A stretch of DNA of 10,322 nucleotides from Prevotellamassilia sp. (GTDB taxonomy: Bacteria; Bacteroidota; Bacteroidia; Bacteroidales; Bacteroidaceae), in contig JAHAWW010000166.1 in NCBI GenBank assembly GCA_018383375.1, positions 1-10,322 of the forward strand, given 5' to 3'. Under the pieces are notes generated by a model, which saw only the letters and a list, made by a program, of their open reading frames with translations, searched no databases and was not told the origin of the DNA. A program made the position numbers and the translations under genes. How positions within the stretch are numbered: the stretch's first letter is position 1; each line of letters starts with the position of its first letter. Below are positions 6,922-10,322 of this stretch, piece after piece.

Positions 6922-7989
6922 TTAGTGTCTTTGTCGGCGCACGCTCAAACCAGCGTTTTTGCTTGAGCCGGACGACTTGGTGCTCTTGGGCTTTGATGTC
7001 TTGGTCTTGACCGTCGTGGAGCTTTGGCGTCGGCCTGTTGTGGCCGTGCGCCGTGTGGTGGTCTTTTTCTCTTTCACGTTGGCGGCGGCGATGCTGTCGG
7101 CTGCGGCCTTTTCGGCAGCCGCTTTGGCCATGGCCACCGAGTCGCGGCCGTAGACACGGTCTTGGAAGTCGGCCATCTCTTTGCTGATGCGCTTTTGCTC
7201 CTTAGACAGTTGGGCTTCGTCGTGGCAGTAATTGCTCAAGATGCGGTCTTGGAGGTTGGCCGTCTTGTAGATGTCGCCTTCATAGGCTTCGGTGTTGAAG
7301 AAATCGTCGGCAGAAATAAGAGCCGCGTTGTTGAGGTTGCTGCCCATAAGCATCAACTTGCCCAAATAAGGAGCCACGTCGCTGTATTTCACCCAAAACA
7401 TGGGATATTGCGAGTCGGTGCCGCCGAAGTCGTCGTCGCCACGCTTGAGCACCGGGCACAATGCGCTGACCGCCGTGCGGAATGAGGCCGTGTGTTGATC
7501 GTAATAGCGGCTCACCTTGATGTAGAAAAGTTTTACCTCGTCTGAGGGCAGGTCGGCGTCGTTCACACGCACCTGTTCGCCGCGCGACTCATAAAAGATA
7601 TGGTAGCGATCCATCAGTTCCTTCACGCCGACACGATTTTTTTCAGAGAAGTCTTCATTGCCGTCGAGCTTGTAGTCGTAGGCCTTGATTTTGCCTTGCA
7701 GCAACAGCTTGAAGAGATGGGTGAAGAGGTTCATGCGGCCGTCTTGAGGCGTTGTGGGGTAGTAGAGCACGGCGTTTTTGTCTTTCATCAAATCGAGTGA
7801 AAGATAGAGGTCTCTGCGCCAGGAAGCGTCTGTGGGCATCGAGGGGGCAGTGGGGAAATCACGATAGGCAGAGCCTTGGGGCGTCTTGGCCTGTGTGGTT
7901 TTCTGCGTCTCGGCTTGGCGACGTGCGGGCGGTTGGGCCGTGGCCGTCAGAGCCACGCAGCAGAGCATAAGCGCTATGATATGTTTCAT
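6922..7989 (-). CDS. gldN: Type IX secretion system ring protein GldN (PorN)
   Basis: GldN/PorN is a periplasmic component that, with the GldK/PorK lipoprotein, forms the large outer-membrane-associated ring of the T9SS and contacts the tip of GldM/PorM (family knowledge). The 355 residues begin with a signal peptide (about 1-18, MKHII...TATA, cleavage likely before Gln19). It has paired cysteines (10-11) but no canonical lipobox, so it is probably a soluble secreted form. The conserved family core starts near SWRRDLYLSLDL (56-67) with LYYP (75-78), and runs through RYYDQHTASF and QYPMFWVKYSD (about 161-205) to about 275. An Ala-rich helix (about 288-303) and a strongly basic K/T/S/R-rich tail (about 306-345) follow, ending GLSVRRQRH. 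The gene starts 30 bases after the gldM stop and is last in the gldL-M-N operon, before the shared terminator. Confidence 0.93.
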   Translation of the reverse strand: MKHIIALMLCCVALTATAQPPARRQAETQKTTQAKTPQGSAYRDFPTAPSMPTDASWRRDLYLSLDLMKDKNAVLYYPTTPQDGRMNLFTHLFKLLLQGKIKAYDYKLDGNEDFSEKNRVGVKELMDRYHIFYESRGEQVRVNDADLPSDEVKLFYIKVSRYYDQHTASFRTAVSALCPVLKRGDDDFGGTDSQYPMFWVKYSDVAPYLGKLMLMGSNLNNAALISADDFFNTEAYEGDIYKTANLQDRILSNYCHDEAQLSKEQKRISKEMADFQDRVYGRDSVAMAKAAAEKAAADSIAAANVKEKKTTTRRTATTGRRQSSTTVKTKTSKPKSTKSSGSSKNAGLSVRRQRH

Positions 7990-8019
7990 TGTCGTTATGA
8001 TTTTCCGTTTGCAAAGTGA

Positions 8020-9573
8020 TTAATTGATGACCACCTCCATGGCCTGAGGCAGATTGCGCTCTATGCCGTCGGGGCCGATGGCACGCACTTTTGAGATATA
8101 GAAGCGCTGGCCGCGACGCAATGAGCGGATGAGTTCGCGCTGAGCTTCGGTGAAACGTGCTCCGGCAGAGACTTCGGGACGGGCGTTGCCCATACGGTCG
8201 AAAAATACCGTTTCAAAACTCAATACGCGGAAGGGGATGTCGAGCAAGCCGTCGTCGATGGCCGCACTGAGTTCTTGCAGACCCACGGCTGTGGCCTTGG
8301 CCAAACGGCCACTCTTGAAACGATCGTGACCAATGGCAATGTAGGCCGTCGGGTCGGGCAACTTGCGCACCTTAAAGGTGAACGAACCCATATTCTGCGA
8401 CTTGCCACCCACGACGCCCGTTACGGTGAAGGTGACGTCTTGTCCCACATTGGCCGGCCGAGCCACATACTTGCCTTTGCCTTGTGAGGTGAGGCTGCCA
8501 CCGGTCATCGACAAACTGATTTTGTCGCTCGGAACGCCCGAGGCCGACACACTGATGGGGTTGTTGAAGCCTGCATAGAGCACATTCATCAAATCTGCGG
8601 CCACGGTGGCACCCATAGGCGGCGCAATGACGTTGTATTTTTGCGTGAAGTTGCGGCGGATGGTCTCGCCGGCGGCGTTGTTCATCAGAATGTAGCCCGA
8701 GAAGCTGTATTCGCCGGGACTGCCCACGGCGAAACTGTATTGTCCGTTTTCGCTGATGCGGCGGCCGTTGACGTAGATTTCCGGACGTTGCGTGGTGTCG
8801 ATGGCTGCCATGAAAATCTTTGAGCGGAACGTTTCGCCGGGATAGAGCGTGGTGGCTTCGGGCAAGACGTAAGCGCCCAACTCATTCACGCGAATGTCTT
8901 TGATGTCGATGTTGGCAATGAGTCCTTGCAAGACGGTGTTTTCTGCGGCGCGCACGTCGCTCTGCAACTTGGCCAGCATGGTCACGGCGGCCACCGAGGG
9001 CATGGATTCAAACATATACTCAGCCCAATTCTTTCCGGCGTTATCCGGTGAGTCGGGCACGTCGGTCGACAAGTTTGAGGCAATGATGGCACGCTTTTTG
9101 GCGTCGTTGACAAACGAGAGAATGCGTGTGCGATAACTGTCGATTTGGGCTTTAAGCTTCATGCCACGTTTTGACATGGGAGCGAGCATCACGCGGCCTG
9201 CCGCGTCAAGGTCTTCGCGGTTTTCCAGTGCATTGGGGTTGCCATCTCGACCGTCGGTCTCTATGGCAATCTCTTGTCGCAGGTGTTCGGCCAGCAGACA
9301 GAGCGAGTCGGACATCTGTTTCACCATCATGGCCTTGTCATACCACGGGCGCACCTTGGTCGGGTTGGCTTTCAGTTGCTCGACAAGGTCATTATAAATG
9401 GCCTCATTCTCTTTTGTGGCGCCGTCTTTAGAGCGGTTGAGGCTCTCTCCCACCAGGTCGAATCCCTTGAGCACCTCATTGGACACATTGAGGGCCAGCA
9501 TAGCCAGCAAGACGATATACATCAAGTTTATCATCTTTTGGCGAGGGGAGAGCGGACGTTTTTTTACAGCCAT
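8020..9573 (-). CDS. gldM: Type IX secretion system motor protein GldM (PorM)
   Basis: GldM/PorM is an inner-membrane protein with one N-terminal helix and a long dimeric periplasmic arm of four domains. With GldL it forms the proton-motive-force-driven motor that powers T9SS transport, and gliding where that exists. The 517-residue length matches the family (PorM is about 516). The N-terminus shows the hallmark RQKMINLMYIVLLAMLALNVS (about 11-31), which holds the single transmembrane helix. A helical region follows (about 35-220), then beta-rich domains including the YPGETFRSKIF stretch. The C-terminal domain has the ISKVRAIGPDGIERNLP signature near the end. No truncation or frameshift is seen. 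The ATG at 9573 is 17 bases after the gldL stop, without an evident Shine-Dalgarno sequence. Close spacing on both sides supports a gldL-M-N transcript. Confidence 0.97.
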   Translation of the reverse strand: MAVKKRPLSPRQKMINLMYIVLLAMLALNVSNEVLKGFDLVGESLNRSKDGATKENEAIYNDLVEQLKANPTKVRPWYDKAMMVKQMSDSLCLLAEHLRQEIAIETDGRDGNPNALENREDLDAAGRVMLAPMSKRGMKLKAQIDSYRTRILSFVNDAKKRAIIASNLSTDVPDSPDNAGKNWAEYMFESMPSVAAVTMLAKLQSDVRAAENTVLQGLIANIDIKDIRVNELGAYVLPEATTLYPGETFRSKIFMAAIDTTQRPEIYVNGRRISENGQYSFAVGSPGEYSFSGYILMNNAAGETIRRNFTQKYNVIAPPMGATVAADLMNVLYAGFNNPISVSASGVPSDKISLSMTGGSLTSQGKGKYVARPANVGQDVTFTVTGVVGGKSQNMGSFTFKVRKLPDPTAYIAIGHDRFKSGRLAKATAVGLQELSAAIDDGLLDIPFRVLSFETVFFDRMGNARPEVSAGARFTEAQRELIRSLRRGQRFYISKVRAIGPDGIERNLPQAMEVVIN

Positions 9574-9590
9574 TGTGTGGGGAGAATTAT

Positions 9591-10322
9591 TTACGAAGCC
9601 GTATTGCCGCCGGTCGGGGCGTTGCCACGCATATTGACGGTGAGGGCTTCAATCATGCGGCCATAGACCACGTTGAGTTCTTCAATTTGTTGGGCCAGTC
9701 GCTGAGTTTGTTCGTTGATTTGGTCAATAGTGCCCACCTGCAGGCTAATACCTTTGAGGTGAAGCTCATAGACTTTGTTGATGCCGGTGAGGGTGCGGTT
9801 GAGATTTTCCATCTCTTCGCTGTCTTTGGCCAAGCGCGCACTTTGTTCGTCGACTTTGGTGAAGGTGTCGGCGAGCGTTTGCAATTTTTCAATATAGGTC
9901 TTGGTGGCCTCTTCCATTTCGGGTGAGAGCACGGCTTGGGCACGGTGGAGCAGTTCGTCGTTGGCCATGCGGATGATGGCGGCGAGGCGTTCGGCCTCAG
10001 AGGCAAAGGGCTGACTGCCGGCCGGTGTCATGACGTTGATTGCCGCTGCGGCAGCCTCGGCGGGGGCTGCAGGCTCGGGTGTTGTGGCTTGGCCGGAAGG
10101 TTGCCCCATGCCGCCGGCAAAGATAATGGTTTGGCCACCGACGGTCGCGGCCGGTGCTGGCTGTGAGGTCGTGCCTTCAGTCTCGGTGGTGTCTTCATCG
10201 CCCACCAATTCAGGGTCGTCTTCGTCGGTTGTTTGATCGTCGTCGCTCAAGCCTAATCGCTTGGCGATTTCGTCGTCGGTCTCATAGTCTTGTGGCAATT
10301 CGCGTCCCACTTCGGTCTTGTG
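9591..10322 (-). CDS. gldL: Type IX secretion system motor protein GldL (PorL), C-terminal part
   Basis: This frame stays open to the right edge, so the start and the N-terminal two-helix membrane region lie outside the window; 243 residues are visible. A GTG at 10310 is not a credible start because the frame continues in HKTEVGRELPQ before it. The visible part starts with an acidic Asp/Glu/Thr stretch, then an Ala/Pro/Gly-rich linker. A long helical cytoplasmic domain follows, with the family signature VYELHLKGISLQVGTIDQIN and then EELNVVYGRMIEAL near the end. GldL is the stator-like inner-membrane partner that holds the GldM helices and converts proton flow into movement (family knowledge). 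The low-complexity linker probably makes the domain spacing flexible. The operon promoter and gldK would be to the right, outside the window. Confidence 0.92.
   Translation of the reverse strand, partial: HKTEVGRELPQDYETDDEIAKRLGLSDDDQTTDEDDPELVGDEDTTETEGTTSQPAPAATVGGQTIIFAGGMGQPSGQATTPEPAAPAEAAAAAINVMTPAGSQPFASEAERLAAIIRMANDELLHRAQAVLSPEMEEATKTYIEKLQTLADTFTKVDEQSARLAKDSEEMENLNRTLTGINKVYELHLKGISLQVGTIDQINEQTQRLAQQIEELNVVYGRMIEALTVNMRGNAPTGGNTAS

Overview
The window looks like a chromosomal segment of a Bacteroidales bacterium, most likely Prevotellaceae. Three things support this. It carries the gldL-gldM-gldN core of the type IX secretion system (T9SS), which is confined to the Bacteroidetes phylum. 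Two promoters match the Bacteroidetes -7 consensus TAnnTTTG. Gene starts lack strong Shine-Dalgarno sequences, as is usual in this phylum. The genus is an inference and could be wrong.

Layout from left to right. Positions 4-160 hold a long imperfect palindrome with inverted ends, a REP/MITE-like intergenic repeat. Positions 171-3611 (minus strand) encode a large Dna2-like protein that joins a PD-(D/E)XK nuclease to a superfamily 1B helicase. Upstream of it on the same strand, behind a strong terminator, is pckA (3745-5349), the ATP-dependent phosphoenolpyruvate carboxykinase, with a good promoter and a structured leader at 5394-5467. Positions 5470-6086 contain no convincing gene, but do contain two terminator-like hairpins that no gene explains. 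On the plus strand is upp (6147-6806), uracil phosphoribosyltransferase, with its own promoter. A near-perfect hairpin at 6851-6895 serves as a shared terminator for upp and the converging operon to its right. That operon, on the minus strand, is transcribed gldL (partial, cut by the right edge), gldM, gldN, with gaps of only 17 and 30 bases.

How the genes work together. GldL and GldM form the energised inner-membrane motor of the T9SS, and GldM reaches across the periplasm to GldN, which belongs to the outer-membrane-associated GldK/GldN ring. The usual gldK partner would be expected beyond the right edge. pckA (central carbon flow between phosphoenolpyruvate and oxaloacetate), upp (pyrimidine salvage) and the nuclease-helicase (DNA metabolism) are separate transcription units with no evident functional link. 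I see no prophage, CRISPR array, transposase, tRNA or rRNA. The window is mostly ordinary core genome. Its less explained parts are the left-edge palindromic repeat and the empty region between pckA and upp.
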